Position numbers and translations under genes: made by a program. Below the pieces are notes generated by a model. The model searched no databases. It was not told where the DNA came from and saw only the letters and a list, made by a program, of their open reading frames with translations. From Nephrocerus scutellatus (lineage: Eukaryota; Arthropoda; Insecta; Diptera; Pipunculidae), in the NCBI GenBank assembly GCA_947095585.1, contig OX352765.1, forward strand, positions 23,714,254-23,778,253: DNA of 64,000 nt, read 5' to 3'. Below, piece after piece: positions 34,601 to 47,490 of this stretch (position 1 is the first letter of the stretch; every line of letters starts with the position of its first letter).

Positions 34601-36555
34601 TTTGTGTACCGGATATTGACCAGAAATACGTAGCGGATATTGGAAAATTTAAATCATCATGTCGCACATTCGTAACGCTCTCAATTTCACCCCTAAACAC
34701 TACTAAACACGCCACAAGAAGTATTAGGTACTTCATAAAAAAATTGAATTTTGTCAAAAATTAATTTATTTAGCCGGAGAAGTTATTTTGTTGTTAAATT
34801 TAAAATTTTGTACTAAAAAAAATTAAAATTAGATTTTTATGTTTTACTCCTTAACTTGGCCTACATATGTTATCTGTTCGGTAAGCGACAACTTTATTCG
34901 CACACATACTCACAGATCGGTTATAGTTTTGCTGCACACCGCACAGCACCATCGCTGGACTGCAAGTGAGTTCGTAGTAAATGAATCGCTGGTTTGCAAT
35001 AGTTGGCCATATCAGGTAGGCCATCCCAACATCGCTCACTCTTCTACTCTACGAACGCTTTGGCCGATTGCAATGGTCGCCGTTTACTCGTTCAACGCAA
35101 ACGCTTTAATGCTCGCACATTAATGTATGTCGCATAGTAATGGCGGCAGTTGCAGCTTGTAAATTGTGCATTCAACGGTGCGGGGTCTTACTGCGGCAGC
35201 AAGGACTCATAAATGATCTTAGGTCTCTCATATCTTTGGTCTTTCTTGTAAGCTCCTTGTTATGTGTGTGTCGTGTGCGTCCAAATGGTCAGCAAAAAAT
35301 TCGTTTTGGTTTCGTTTAAAAATTTTTTTTTTTTTTGTTATAGCTAATGCGCCGGTAAGGAATCTCTTCTACACCACTTCCTCCTGTTAACTCATCATTC
35401 CTCTTCCTCCCCTCTTCCATCAGCATCATCATGGTAACTTCAATTAAATATCATTCGTACAATCGAGTTCGCTGGTTGCTGTTGTTGTTCGCATTATCTG
35501 CGCGATTTCATCCTTCATCGCGTCCATTCGACGTCATCGTCATCGTCATCGCCATCGCCATCGTTGTCCATGTCTCGCCTTTGTCGTTGTTCCATCGATT
35601 ATGGTTGCTGATTCGATTTCCTTTAATTGGATTTCGTTTTGTTCCGACTTCCATACATATGTACGAATACTGCTCTGCTTTGTCGTTTGCTGTTATCTCG
35701 TTATTTTCTGCCTCTGCTTCTGCTTTCGCTTGTGTGTTGTTAATTTTTATCATTTATTTTTATTTTCTTATTTTTTTTCCATTTCGTTGTCGTCTTATTA
35801 TGTGGACATCAATGGTGGAATTACAAAAAATCAACGGAAAGATGGCCGCTTTTGTTTGATTCTCTTCGCATTCCACCTTCTCTGAAAATGCACTGACAGC
35901 AATTTTATAATTTTAATGAGAATTTTATAATAAACAAGCTCAGCAATTGTTTAAACTTTTGAAGGGTGTGGAGGGGGGCGGGGGGCTAACTCTGTGTATA
36001 ATCATGAGCGGCGAACTTTCATAGATATTGGGGGACCCAACTCATCAGCCAATACCCTTTTTTAATTTTGTTTATTACAATTATTATTATCTTATTACAT
36101 GTCCATCCCTAATGGAAGTGACTGGTTTCTTATAAAAAAAATTTAAGGCTTTAATAAAAAAAAGAAGAAAAAAAGAAAAATAAACTTCCGATAAGTTGTA
36201 TGGAATATATTTTCAAAAACTAGTCTGCCAAACTGTCGAACTTTGTTTACGAGACACTTAAGATCAAAATTATACTTAAGTCTGGTCCTGATAGCACCAT
36301 AGAGTTCATGTTTGCTGCGATACAGTATAAATCCCAACAAACTTTACTCGGAGGAATATTTATAGACCTCACAGGCATATAACTTTCGACCCATTATTGA
36401 TTGTTCTTGTTCTTGATGATCTATTGTGCACTGTAAAATAATGTTGTGATCTTAATTATAACCTCTTGGATTAACCTATGTGAGTTAATCTATTAGAATA
36501 CATGAAGTCATTTATTTGAATCCCGTGAACTTACCTTTGGTGGTCAGCCATCAGC
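34601..36555. other. no gene recognised; low-complexity patches
   Basis: A CATCGT/CATCGC run at 35533-35564, a T-rich stretch to 35880, and a G-rich run near 35970-35985. The long plus frame 35431-35859 is low complexity with no family match. No signal supports a gene. Confidence 0.35.
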
Positions 36556-38060
36556 AGAATAGGGGGAATAACACAGAATGCATCAGAATTGCATGTGGCC
36601 ATAACTATCGACGTACGTAAGAACGTTGCGTACCGAGCAATGCAACAATCCCATAGAACGCGGGCACGCGAAGATGAATACAAAGAGCTCAGAAGATATA
36701 AAAAAACAGTTCACCGACGAAAGAAAGCAGCCTGGGAGAAGAATCTCGTCCATGAACTGGAACAGTACAGAGAGCAAGGAGTGCACCAGGCGGGGAATTT
36801 CTACCAAAGGGTCCGCGGTATGACGCAATATACAACGCTTTGCACATACTGCAAGGACAAAGAGGGTAATCTGATCGCCGATCTTAAAGGCATCTTAGAG
36901 CGATGGGAAGAGCACTTTCATGAGTTGCTTAATAGCCAGCCAACTGAGGAATTGGAGGTTCCATCAACGACCAAAGATCACATTATGCTGCCGCCACCAA
37001 GAATAGACGAAGTTAGCAGAGCGATAAATCGGCTCAAAAATAATAAGGCCCCGGGGTCTGATGGTATCCCAGCGGAGCTGATTAAAACAGGAGGCTCCGC
37101 AATACACCAAGCAATTCATGAACTAGTAGTTCAAGTATGTGAGGAAGAAGCGATGCCAGAAGACTGGCGAAGAGGCATCCTGTGCCCCATACATAAGAAG
37201 GGAGATATCACAAAATGCAGAAATTATCGTGGTATAACGTTGTTGAGTACCGCGTATAAGATTTTCTTCTCTATGCTGCAAGACAGGATAGCCCCATATG
37301 CTAAAGTCATCATTGGTCCATAACAGTGTGGCTTCATCCCAGGCAAATCAACAATCAACAACAACAAATTTACACCCTAGGGCAGGTGATGGAAAAACGT
37401 CTAGAGTTTTGAAACTCACAACCCCATCTTTTTATAGACTTTTTATAGAGAATTCGGCATCCCAAATAAACTGACCGGACTATGCAGGCTGACCATGACC
37501 AACGTTATAAGCCAAGTAAAAATATCCGGATCACTATCAAGCCTATTCAACATCTATAACGGGCTCCGACAATGGGATGGACTGGCCTGATGCGTCCTCT
37601 TCAAACTGGCGTTGGAGAAATTGATCCGAGACTCTGACGTAACGGCGAGATGAACAATCCTCTATAAGTCCAATCAGATACTGGTTTACGCAGACGATAT
37701 TGACATCGTTGGTAGAAACCGAAGAGCTGTACAGGAAGTTTTCATTCAGATCGAGCAGGAGGCACGAAATCTGGGACTGCACATAAATGAGAGCAAAACA
37801 AAGTACATGGTGGACAGGAAACCTAGCTCGCATGCGCGAAGAGGATTCTGCTCGGAAAGTCCTTTGCGGTAGGATTTATGGAACACGACAGCGAGGCTGG
37901 CCAAGCCTACGCTGGAAGGATGGCGTAGACTAGGACGGCCAGAGTTTTGGGGATTTCAAACTGGATGACATCGGCTCGAAATCGGGACCGGTGGAGAGAC
38001 TTTTTGCGGAGGCCAGGACTGGACCCCGGTTGTAGAGCCAAATATGATGATGATGATGAA
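36556..38060 (+). mobile_element. RTE-like non-LTR retrotransposon, copy 2 (best preserved)
   Basis: Contains the linker between endonuclease and RT, the RT domain, and the C-terminal end. After the open frame 36589-37323 the RT continues, with frameshifts, to an intact catalytic box YADDIDIVGR (37685-37714). At about 37825 the sequence jumps to the C-terminal region KVLCGRIYGTRQRGWPSLRW and ARNRDRWRDFL, so several hundred bases are missing. The 3' end is a TGATGATGATGATGAA tail (38045-38060), the short tandem-repeat type of tail found on RTE elements. No endonuclease is present, so it is 5'-truncated as well. Confidence 0.87.
36589..37323 (+). pseudogene. RT-domain ORF of RTE-like element
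   Basis: The longest open frame in the window, 244 codons. Residues 25-60 are a basic linker (YKELRRYKKTVHRRKKAAWE), followed by CKDKEGNLIADLKGILERWE (near residue 90), then RT motifs NNKAPGSDGIPAELIKTGG (residue 148), PEDWRRGILCPIHKKGD and CRNYRGITLLSTAYKIF. It stops at TAA at 37321 where relatives read on through SQYGF. The start is simply the first ATG. The AYDS motif-A region is deleted further on, so the product could not work. Confidence 0.85.
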
Positions 38061-38476
38061 CTTACCTTATCTAACTCATGGACTCAAGCTCCTTACTTGA
38101 GGTTAATTTTGCTAGCTACTTCGATAAAACTCTGCTTAGTAGTCAACTTTCTTCATATGGTTTTTCTAAACATGAGCTTGTTTTGTGTGATAAAAGATGT
38201 AGTTCTTAGGAATTTTTTTGAGTTAGATGAGTTTCGGAAACCAACATTATATCAATGTGGTTTCTCTTTAAAAAGTACGTAAGTTCGAGTTTGCGCTGGC
38301 TCAGACCGTTTGAATTCTAATGACAAATATTTATTAAATATTTATAAAACAGAATGTTCAATTATGGAGCCACTAAATCTGCAATAAGGTATCTTCTTCG
38401 CGTTGGTTGTCTTGTTCTTCGATCTCTCTTGTAAAGCTCTGAAAACCGGACACCATTTGAAGCTCGCAATGTGATC
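38061..38476. other. no gene recognised
   Basis: Plain sequence downstream of the RTE tail with no recognisable family. Confidence 0.35.
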
Positions 38477-38665
38477 TTACCCGCAGTTGCTGCATTTTTT
38501 CAAAGTTAGGTTCGTTTTCTCATTGTTGCTGTTGAAAGTGTTGTGTAGATCACCATATATTACGCATACCATAGGTAGAGAGGAGCATTTCTTGATATGC
38601 CGAAGCTCCTGGCAGTTTAAACATAAAGTTGTCCGTTTGAAACATTTTGCCGGAGATGACTTTAT
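38477..38665 (-). mobile_element. BEL/Pao-type gag zinc-knuckle scrap
   Basis: Minus-strand frame reads TTLCLNCQELRHIKKCSSLP followed by CVIYGDLHNTF, close to the paired zinc knuckles of BEL/Pao gag proteins (CxxCLxxGHxxxxC then CxxCxxxHHTLLH). The first knuckle is one residue short and the last cysteine and histidine are altered. There is no protease or RT beside it. Confidence 0.45.
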
Positions 38666-38773
38666 AGCATGAAGAATGTAGAGACTCATTTTGAAACATT
38701 TCAACATTAAAAGTCTAAGCAATCTACTACATATAACTACATTTTTTTCAACCAAAGTAGACTGGTTTTCCAT

Positions 38774-40393
38774 TAATTTTAACGAAATGTAAACAATGTA
38801 CGTAAATATATGTCTGTAATATGTATATGTATCGTAATAATCATTCTTAAATATTCATAAATTTCAACAACTTACTAAATAAACGACAATTTCTGTCCAT
38901 TTGGCTGACTCCAAAAATGCATTGCAAACAAACATTTACGCGGACATAACTGGAAACTGGACAAAAATACAAAGGTGGGTATCCGGCTGTCAGGAATTTC
39001 ACTTTATTTGAATAGAGTTTTCTTTCTTAATGGTATGATATGTTAGCAAGCAATTTGCCTTTTGAAGGCTTCTTCTATGTCAACTATTCGTGTATATAAG
39101 CTGCCCCGTCAAATCCCATTTCTCATCTATCCCGTCTATAACGACGATAAGCAACAATTAAAAGAGCTTTTAGCGAGCACTAGAGGCAGCCAGCAGTCCC
39201 AATCTCCCAACCCAAATGTTTATCTTGTGGAATCTGCAAAGTGAATTGGAAAGTTGCCTCACACGCACACACAGCCAGTAGTCAACTCTAAAAGCTCTTA
39301 GGATTCTCACTGCTCTACTCTGCTTTAGGTTGGATCTGGGATCGTTGCTGGACACCACTTGGAAATATGCAATACGTGAAAAGTTGGCATGTGTTGCAGT
39401 TGCACTGGAACGAGTAGAGTCAGCATTCAGCTACTAAACAAAATCCAATCGACTGTCGTTGGATCGATGGAAGTCTTCGTTGAATCGTTAAAGAGAACAA
39501 CTCAACGAAAACGAAGAGGCAACAGCAATTGTGATTGCCACAAGTGGAACTAAATAAGCACGTAGCCGACAGTTGTTTCCACATCCACATCCATAATGGC
39601 CGTTTGCTCCAACGCCAACACCAAGCACCAACGCAACAACGCGACATAACCAAACTGAATTTGACCGATCTTCGTTCAGTTTCCTTTGTTTGCAGATTCT
39701 CGTTTGTGCCAAATGGACGCCGACCGCCTGTTGACCACACCACCACAGTGCACTCGAGGAGCCAGTTTCTTCAGATGTTTACTCGTTGGTGGTAATTTTG
39801 TTGTTTTTGTTTAAAAAAAAATTAGTGTTCACCGGTTACCTGCTACGAAGTGCGTTGCGTACAACATTATCCAACGCGCGCACTTGTAGTAGTTAGTGTC
39901 CGTTTGATAGTGTGCCGTCGATAGTGCACCGCATTGCTAGCTTCAGAGCGTGTACGCTCGGTCGTCTTCAGTTGGTTTTTAGTTTTTCTCGCTCTGCTCC
40001 ACGACGGAATTGGCAATTCGCGGCGCTGCCATATTGATGCCAATATTTCGTGTAAGCCGCCGGCAAACGACGGTCGCCATGCTAATCATCATTATCGGTT
40101 GGTTGTACCTACTACTACCTATGTTTGTTTCGTCACTGTCGTCTTCCCGCTGTTTTTGCTGTTGTTGTTGTTGGAGTTGTAGCTGTAGCGAACTTCGGTT
40201 TCATCGCCTCAGCGCTGCTTCTTGTGTCGCTCATTTCGGTTTGATTCGTTTGCAAGTTCATAAAAAGTCTTGTGTTTTCGGCGTTCGATGGTGCCTTCGA
40301 TAGCCACGTTGCGGACACCGCTTCTCCATTCAATCGCTTTCATTCTGATTACAACGATCAATCCGCATCTGGATGGCTGAATGGAGAAGGGAT
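38774..40393. other. no gene recognised; possible untranslated exon sequence
   Basis: 39480-40330 is unique-looking, GC-richer sequence with CAA/TTG runs and no transposon similarity. A TCAGTT initiator-like site lies at 39968-39973 and GTAAGC donor-like bases at about 40048. I could not match a downstream promoter element at the expected distance, so a promoter call is not justified. Confidence 0.25.
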
Positions 40394-40697
40394 TTTGGAA
40401 AATTCATCTACATACTGCCGTCGACGAATGATTTATCTGTAATGACCCATAATGACGGTTTGGGATTTGTTTTATTTTTTCTGCATTTGTTGCCATGCTC
40501 CAGGTCTTGTATTGGACTGGTTGCGAACAAGTTTTGTGAGACACATTTGGAAAATTCATCTACATACTGCCGTCGACGAATGATTTATCTGTAATGACCC
40601 ATAATGACGGTTTGGGATTTGTTTTATTTTTTCTGCATTTGTTGCCATGCTCCAGGTCTTGTATTGGACTGGTTGCGAACAAGTTTTGTGAGACACA
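40394..40697 (+). repeat. perfect 152-bp tandem duplication
   Basis: The unit from TTTGGAAAATTCATCTACAT to GTTTTGTGAGACACA (40394-40545) is repeated at once at 40546-40697 with no difference that I can see, followed by the first bases of a third unit. It contains no recognisable gene or element. Confidence 0.93.
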
Positions 40698-40859
40698 TTG
40701 AAAATCGAAAAAAGTGCATCGACGACGAATCACCTCTATAATGACTTGGATTTATTGTTTGGCCAAAAATAACAGAATTCTTCGATCTGAGTTAGTGCCC
40801 TATTCCCAATCTTCCCAGTACCTACTCTAAACTCTTTTTTAAAAAAAGCTGTTGACTTT

Positions 40860-41050
40860 CATTTTACACTGACCCTGAATAAGATACGGAATAAAAACAG
40901 CCGTACAACATGTATGTGGAATGCTCTGCCAAGCTCTGTCTTTCCATAACGCTATATGATCAACAGTCATTCAAGGCACAAACTCATAAACATCTCCTCC
41001 TTTCTCCTACTTTTGCTTAACGCTCACGCTGTGCCAAGAATTGTAAGGGT
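40860..41050 (+). mobile_element. LINE C-terminal scrap (CR1/Jockey-like)
   Basis: Plus frame reads TTCMWNALPSSVFP, then a stop and shift to YDQQSFKAQTHKHLLL. This is the conserved end of many CR1, L2 and Jockey-like RT proteins (xMWNxLPSxVFPxxYxxxSFKxxxNxHL). Nothing upstream aligns. Confidence 0.5.
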
Positions 41051-42384
41051 GAGCTTATTATATAAAAAAGAAGATTTTGATTTGAAAAAGAAAAAATCAA
41101 AATCTTACCGAAGGTCAGGGCTAGGAAAAAATAGAAATATGATGATGTTTTCTATTTTGACATTACCCTGAGTAAGAAGATTGTTGGTGTACTGAGAACA
41201 TAGGGAAGACCTTCCGACATTTGGCAGGACAATTTTTTTGTTACTTTTTTAGAGAGATATGAGATATCTGTCTACACCGAACGATTATGGAATCGCCAGC
41301 TCAAGCCACGTGTTACGGCCTTGAGAAGTCAGTCTTCAATGTACATATCTGTAGTTGAACCTTGGTTACAGGGTATCCTAAGTTATCTTTTGTTTTTGAC
41401 AACTCCATTAGTAGAACTGCAGTGTTTTCAGTTAACAATTTAGCTTTGACTTAATAAATCAATCAAACAAAAGCTTAAAACCTCCTATGGCATGAACTTC
41501 AAACGAATGACTCTGAACTATATTGAAACAAACAAACAAATAAAAAGAATTATTATTATGCAGCTTCTCAGTGCCCCACAAAAGACCACAAAATTGCGAA
41601 TAAAAGAATGCTCCAATAAGTAGATGTAAGCATAGCTAGACTCCAATTCTGATAAGCATTTGAATTAGGAAGTCCCCGAGTTTACCGCTGGATAAAGAAT
41701 TAAGACGCATATTTCCATATATTTTCAATTGGTATATTTATACATGAACTCTTCACTCTTAAAAACCGCTATGTGCCATAAGAGAACATCGCCCTGTAAA
41801 AATTAATTAGGCCTCGTCGGCCGATACATTAGAAAATATAAAATTCTTGGTTGCTGTGAATACCCAACAGAAGTTTTGTGGAAAACAAGAGCTTTTTAAT
41901 AGAATTGGATCACTTGACATAGGTATCACGATCAGTTCGTGATTTCTTGGAATACCAAATAATAGAGAAAGATTCAGAAGGCTTCTTAAAAACTCTGATA
42001 AAAAAGTTTTTGAAAAATATCGAGGCTCTTTTACCGCGATATCCGATCCCTTCCCCAATCAGACAGATCATGTTTTCTTGACATAAAATTTCAGGAGGTT
42101 TTTATATGAAAACTCTATAAAACTCTACCAGTTTTTGATGATAAAAATGCATCGGGATGCACCTTGACTTCGCTTGACTTCGCCATCCGTGCTCTTTCAA
42201 AACAGAAAAGCCGTGTTTTCTCTCAAAACCAAATACGTACTTCTATAAATTGCAGCGGCTCTTATATATAACTTTAGGAAAACGTGAGTTTTGAGAAAAA
42301 TGGTCCTTAAGGGACTTACTCTCTAACCTCGGTGTCCGACACTTCTAAAATATGACAGTTCAAGTTATTTTGCAATACCAAATA
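41051..42384. other. no gene recognised
   Basis: No frame matches a known family. The minus frame 42058-41807 (83 codons) has no recognisable domain. Confidence 0.35.
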
Positions 42385-43900
42385 CTTGTTGCAGATCGTT
42401 GTGGTCTGGGAGTAAACCTCCATAAAATAGAACTTTTGTCCTTTTCACTAGAAAATATTAAACTCCACATGTTGGCCGACCCTCTATAAATGGCATAAGC
42501 TTGTCAGAGAAGAGATGAAGCTAAATATCTGGTTCTCATTCTGAATAGAAAGCTAAGCTGCAAACCTTATATAGAAGAAAGAATTCGTAAAGCCGCATTG
42601 ACATTTTTCTCCATCGGCCATCGGTAACAAACGGGGTCTTCAACGTCATATCACTCATTTGATTTATATTTCAATAATAAGACCTACATCTCTGTACGGT
42701 GTGTTGGTATTGTGGACTGCCTTAGTCAAAGCAATAAACTAAGCAAAGTCTAACGATCGGCTTGTCTATGTATGAGCGAAGCACTCCGCACTACCCGCTG
42801 CACTAGACCTACTGTTCAACCTAGCACAACTCTAGTGATCAGTAGCTGCTAGCGCGGCTGTTCGCCTCAATGCAACCTCCCACTGGATAAGAAATTAATT
42901 CGGACACTCCTTTGTTCTGAGTTTATTCAAGGCTGCACCAGGAGAGGTATGGACTGTACCATTCCGCAACTACAATTTAACAACAACATCCAGGTCACCA
43001 TCCCCTCCAGATCACTATGGTAAGAAGGTGTTATCTTGGAAGATGAATCGATCAGTTTTATACTGACGGTATACTTATGCTGGGGTATGCGGAGGTGTTT
43101 TCTCAATATTAATATTAGTCTCCCTTTCCGTATTCCCAACCACTGATTTGTTTTTCAAGCTGAAATCATGGCGATTAAAGAAGTCCTGTCTTGGCTGAAG
43201 AGAAACGTTACATCCACTAAGGATATCCGCATTTTCTCGGATAGTCAAGCAGCTTTTAGATCTCTAGAATCAGTCTAAACGAACTTTATTGTAGCCCTAG
43301 ACTGCCGATCATCTCTCAGGGAGATGGCGGAGCAGTTTAACATTTACCTGTACTGGATGCTGGGTGATAGGCACATTCTGGGGGACTGAAATTGACTGAC
43401 TGAAAATGGTACTGAAAATGATTCCTTAGGAATACCGATTGCCACGTGCGAGCTCATGTTAAAACAGGATGCTACTGATACAACTGATAGTCAAATGGTA
43501 TAAGTTGTGTAGCGACAATAACAGGTCTGACCAAAGCTAGATCTGAAACGCTCCAACTATTTGATCTCTCTAAACAGATTCCACATAAGTGCTACCATAC
43601 ATTACTGGGCACTGTTATATAAGCAAGCATGCAGCAATGCTTGTTGTATTTTTCAATGACTTCTGCTGAAGGTGCATGGACTCTAAAGCATACGCTCCAC
43701 TTGGGAGCCTTCTTATACAGCAACCTTAACAATTTTTTAAGAACTGACCTCAAAAGTCTTCTACGCTTCATTCGAAGATTCAACTGGTTCAACGAGTAGG
43801 GTGAGAAATCCTCTCGATCCATGTGGCATCACATTGGACCATCTGTTGGTCTAAGTGGGTCGGTTTCCTGCCGAGAGCCACCCCAACCTAACCCAACCTA
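42385..43900 (+). mobile_element. LOA-like LINE 3' half, strongly decayed copy with tail
   Basis: Order is the same as the copy at 27-28 kb: ADRCGLGVNLHKIELL (42390), AKYLVLILNRKLSCKPYIEE (42520), RPTSLYGVLVLWTALVKA (42690), RNase H scraps (FQAEIMAIKEVLSWLKRN at 43160 and KDIRIFSDSQAAFRSLESV at 43220), then the C-terminal part and SNWFNE region. It extends past the end of the 27-kb copy to a tail CCAACCTAACCCAACCTAAA at 43882-43901. Many frameshifts and stops. Confidence 0.8.
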
Positions 43901-46899
43901 AATACTTGTGTAAGATTCTTCCTTATAAATGTTAAGGAAACATAGGAACAACAAAAATAGTGAATATGGACCCCTTAACTTTCGCTTTACCATCACTCAC
44001 CTTTTGAGTGCAGCCTAATATTCTGCCTTGCAAACAAATCTGGTTGCATGCCAATCCAATCGTATATTGTAAAAATCTCTATGAACCTATTATGTGCTAT
44101 AGTTGCTAGATACAGCGGATCTGCAATCTTTTTCCAGAGTTCGGAAACTTGCTCTTGGCTCGGTTGTTGGATTCTCTTACAACCAAAATTCCTAAGCTGA
44201 GAATTCGTTAACCGTAATTGGATTACAAATACGCGTCTGCTTGTGGAGATTTTGGACATTCCATTGGACTTCTTTTTTTGATCTAATATCGGTATATTAG
44301 GTCTCTTCTAGCCGAACTCATGATGCATCCGAATGTACCAACTTTGTTTAGATTTTTAGGGGCTCCTTAAACCCCTTCCTAAAATGGCAGTTTCAGTTTT
44401 CTTGCAAAACTAAATAGGTACCTATCTGTGTAAGATTCTTCGATATACTTTTTGACTTTTTAAAAAGCAATTGCCTTTGGTATCGGATAGGTTTCAAGAT
44501 ATGACCAGTTTGTGTTTTTTTGCAATATACCAGTAACGAGAACGATTAAATTAAGCCGTTCAATACATTTCATTGATTGTTGTCTTTGTAGTACGCTCTT
44601 TACAACGTAAAATAAAATGTTCCATCACTACATAACCCACACCAAAACACTACATTCTTTAAGAATTTATTGAATTCCCTACGCGGTTACATTTCCGGAA
44701 CCCCAAATTCGTCCAACGCCATTTTTCAAATCAAGTAAAGTAAAGCAGTAACGAAGATGAAGAATAACAAGCGGTTACTTTTTGTCTCTTAAGTATGATG
44801 GACATTGTATGAAATTAATAGTCCGAGCCCCAGGGCTTCATGTAACACTCTCCTCAGAGAAGTTCGATTGGCTTTTTAATTCTCTATATATTAACGTCGC
44901 GTGCCCGTTGATTTCTTTGTTTCTCTGTCTGTTTGTCGTGGAATGTTGTGATCAATTTTTAAACCACTTCCCAAAGTCTGATTTTATTGAAACTTTGCAC
45001 ACATGTGTATTTCTGGTGACAACACATTCTATTACAATTTGGCAATGAACGGGTCCCGGGGTCGCGGGGCTCCGGTACAATTTTTTTAAAAATCACTCAA
45101 TATAGCGGGATCATATCAGGCCATACTATAATGACGGTGTGCCCTGTGTTCAGCGCTACTTTCCCATTCGATTCGGTGGTTGATTTGAACCACTAAACGA
45201 CCATATACTAGGATGCAGTGCTTCGAATATATTTCTATTTTTCAACGTTTATAGTGGTAATGTCAATGTTTATGTTTATGATTCTGTCTCTTGTTATTAC
45301 AGATTGATTTTTGATGGATTTTTTATACTAACTCTTAGTTTTTCAGGCAGACATCAAAATTTCTGTTTCCAGCATATCACAATTTCATGATAAGTTTCTA
45401 TTGGAATTTCCCAACCAATTGGGATTGAGCTGAGGTGGCTTCAACTAAGTCCGAATTTCTGTGTAACAGGTCCAATTTTTTCTAAAAGAATTTTTTTCTA
45501 AAAATGATAACGAATTAGGACCAAAGACCCAATTATATTTTTTGTCGTTCATTTTATTCAGTCTTTTCATATGAGCTTATACATGAACTCATGTGTCTTT
45601 GCATAAGCTTATCACATGCACTCCTGTCTCATCCCCGTGAGCTCACAGATTTTTTTAATGAAACAAGTTTCCAGAGTAAGCCAACCTGTTTCTTTGTTGT
45701 TGTATTTAATCACCAATTATATGTATATTTCGCAGGATGCATTCATATGCTCCTAACACAGTTATGACTATATGGCTACTATAACGCACCCACAATATCC
45801 GCCCACCAGAATCAACAGCACAGTCGTACAGCACGCAATGAAAATCTTATGTCACTCTCTCGAGTGCAGTGTCCAACGTGAATCAGTGTTCCAATGTTGA
45901 TGCAGCTCATCCTGTAGCCGTGGTGCGCAATGTTTAACATAAATCAGGACATGAGAACCTACAATGCGACGCTGAGTACAGCACTAATGCGTTGCTGTAC
46001 GTTGTACGTCGGTACGGGTACACTGGAGCAACACCATGTAAGAAGCAACAGAAGCAAGAAAACCCAAACTGTTGGAAAAAGGGGAAAACGCTGCGAAAAG
46101 AGAAAAGGTTACATTGCCAGCTTACACATACACACGTAGAACCCTACATAAGTGTAAAAAGAATGGAACCGGGAGCTGCTAACCATACGTCGTTAACTCT
46201 GGTTGTCGGTCGGTGGTGGTGAGGGTTGGGGTCGGTGTGATACAGTGGTGCAGCAGAGAGTGGCTCTATGGCTAAACTGCAACATCGTTACCCGTGGAAA
46301 CCGCGAAAAATGAGCGCACTTGCAATTGAAAGCGGGAGGTGCTGTTTAGTGTTGGTTTTCCTTTGGCTCGAGAGGGCTTTTATTGCGCGCTCATACCGGG
46401 TGCGACTCTTGGCTGTAAGTCACAAGTAGTGTCTGTATGTGTGATTTTTGTGTTTATGTGTGCGAATGCCAATTGATTAGGGAAAAGCGTGTGCATACAT
46501 AACAAGACAAGGAGACAAGGAGTACAACAACAACAACAACAACTGCAAACAATTATTGCTCGCAATGATTTCTCTGCAACAACTACTGATAATTATAGTT
46601 GTATACACCGCGTTCGACGACGTCTTTGATGCGAGAATAATTTCTCTGGTGGCCGCCGCCGCCACCTATCCCCTCCAGCCAATTGTCTGATAAATGGGTG
46701 GTGCAAGAGTGCAGGCGCTTGGGCTCTTTATTGACTGCTGCTGCACCGTGCATTGCATATTGCGCACCAGTTTTAACAGCGCCGTCGATTGCCGCCAATC
46801 GCCACTACGCCGACGGACATACGTAGTTGCCTCTACTCGTATAACGCTTATCCACTTACAACTAACCAACAACAACAGCTACTACTGAACTGAATGAAC
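43901..46899. other. no gene recognised
   Basis: A minus frame at 44259-43993 (88 codons, includes LTNSQLRNFGCKRIQQPSQE) reads as ordinary protein but matches no family I know. Around 44980-45060 the sequence has an interspersed-repeat feel. A CAA run lies at 46524-46543. No RNA gene or promoter is supported. Confidence 0.3.
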
Positions 46900-47490
46900 G
46901 TCTTTCCGTTTCGCGGTGGTCCGCTCGCTCGTCCGGTTTCGTTTTGTCCGCCCGTCGGTCAGCTGTATATCGCATTCGCAAAACAGTGTGCCGGTGAATG
47001 AATGAATTTCCGGAATAAATCCGTCAGCAAATTTTGGCAGAAAGCAAAAAAAAAACGAAAACGATCAACAAATTTGCAACTTACAAGCAAAATAGCAAAT
47101 TAATTTTGTTGTTGTGTCCGCGTCGCGTTACGAGTACGTTGTGGGTTAATCGAGTTTATCGTCGGCGGCCACGGCAAACAGTCGAATCGAATTTCGCGCC
47201 GTTTTGCTGTTTCCTATTTTTTCAGCTCCGCTCAAGTTTTTGAATTTTCTTTCACAGATAAGTGCAATAATAAGTAAAAATCACTTAAAATTGTGTTTTT
47301 GAAAGGAAGTTGGCTGCCAAACGGAAGTTTACTCTCAGTGGAAGATGCGTGTCAGTGTTTTGAGTGAGAAATGCGATAAAAAGAATCCACGGGCGTTCTG
47401 AAGTGCATACTTAATACAGAGTTAGAGAAATATTAATTCAACTCGTGTCCTTGGAAAAAATCCCCGTGTAAATTGTGTTTATGTGAGGTA
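46900..47490 (+). other. possible untranslated leader exon with splice donor
   Basis: The stretch is free of transposon similarity, has the A/C-rich composition of long fly 5' leaders (for example AAAACGATCAACAAATTTGC), many short upstream ATGs with nearby stops, and ends at a good donor-like GAG/GTAATT at about 47485-47490. No coding exon is found downstream, as would be the case with a long first intron. It could equally be unique intergenic DNA. Confidence 0.25.

Noticed and set aside
34489..34764. Plus-strand frame rich in PPKD/TPK repeats as a lysine-proline repeat protein
   Set aside because: The repeats are the direct translation of the CAAAAGACC array, which is degenerate and open in other frames too.
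35431..35859. 142-codon plus frame as a membrane protein
   Set aside because: The hydrophobic look comes from T-rich low-complexity DNA. The antisense is also open and no family or signal supports it.
39960..40060. Core promoter with TCAGTT initiator
   Set aside because: No downstream promoter element at the expected distance and no TATA box upstream; one six-base match is common by chance.
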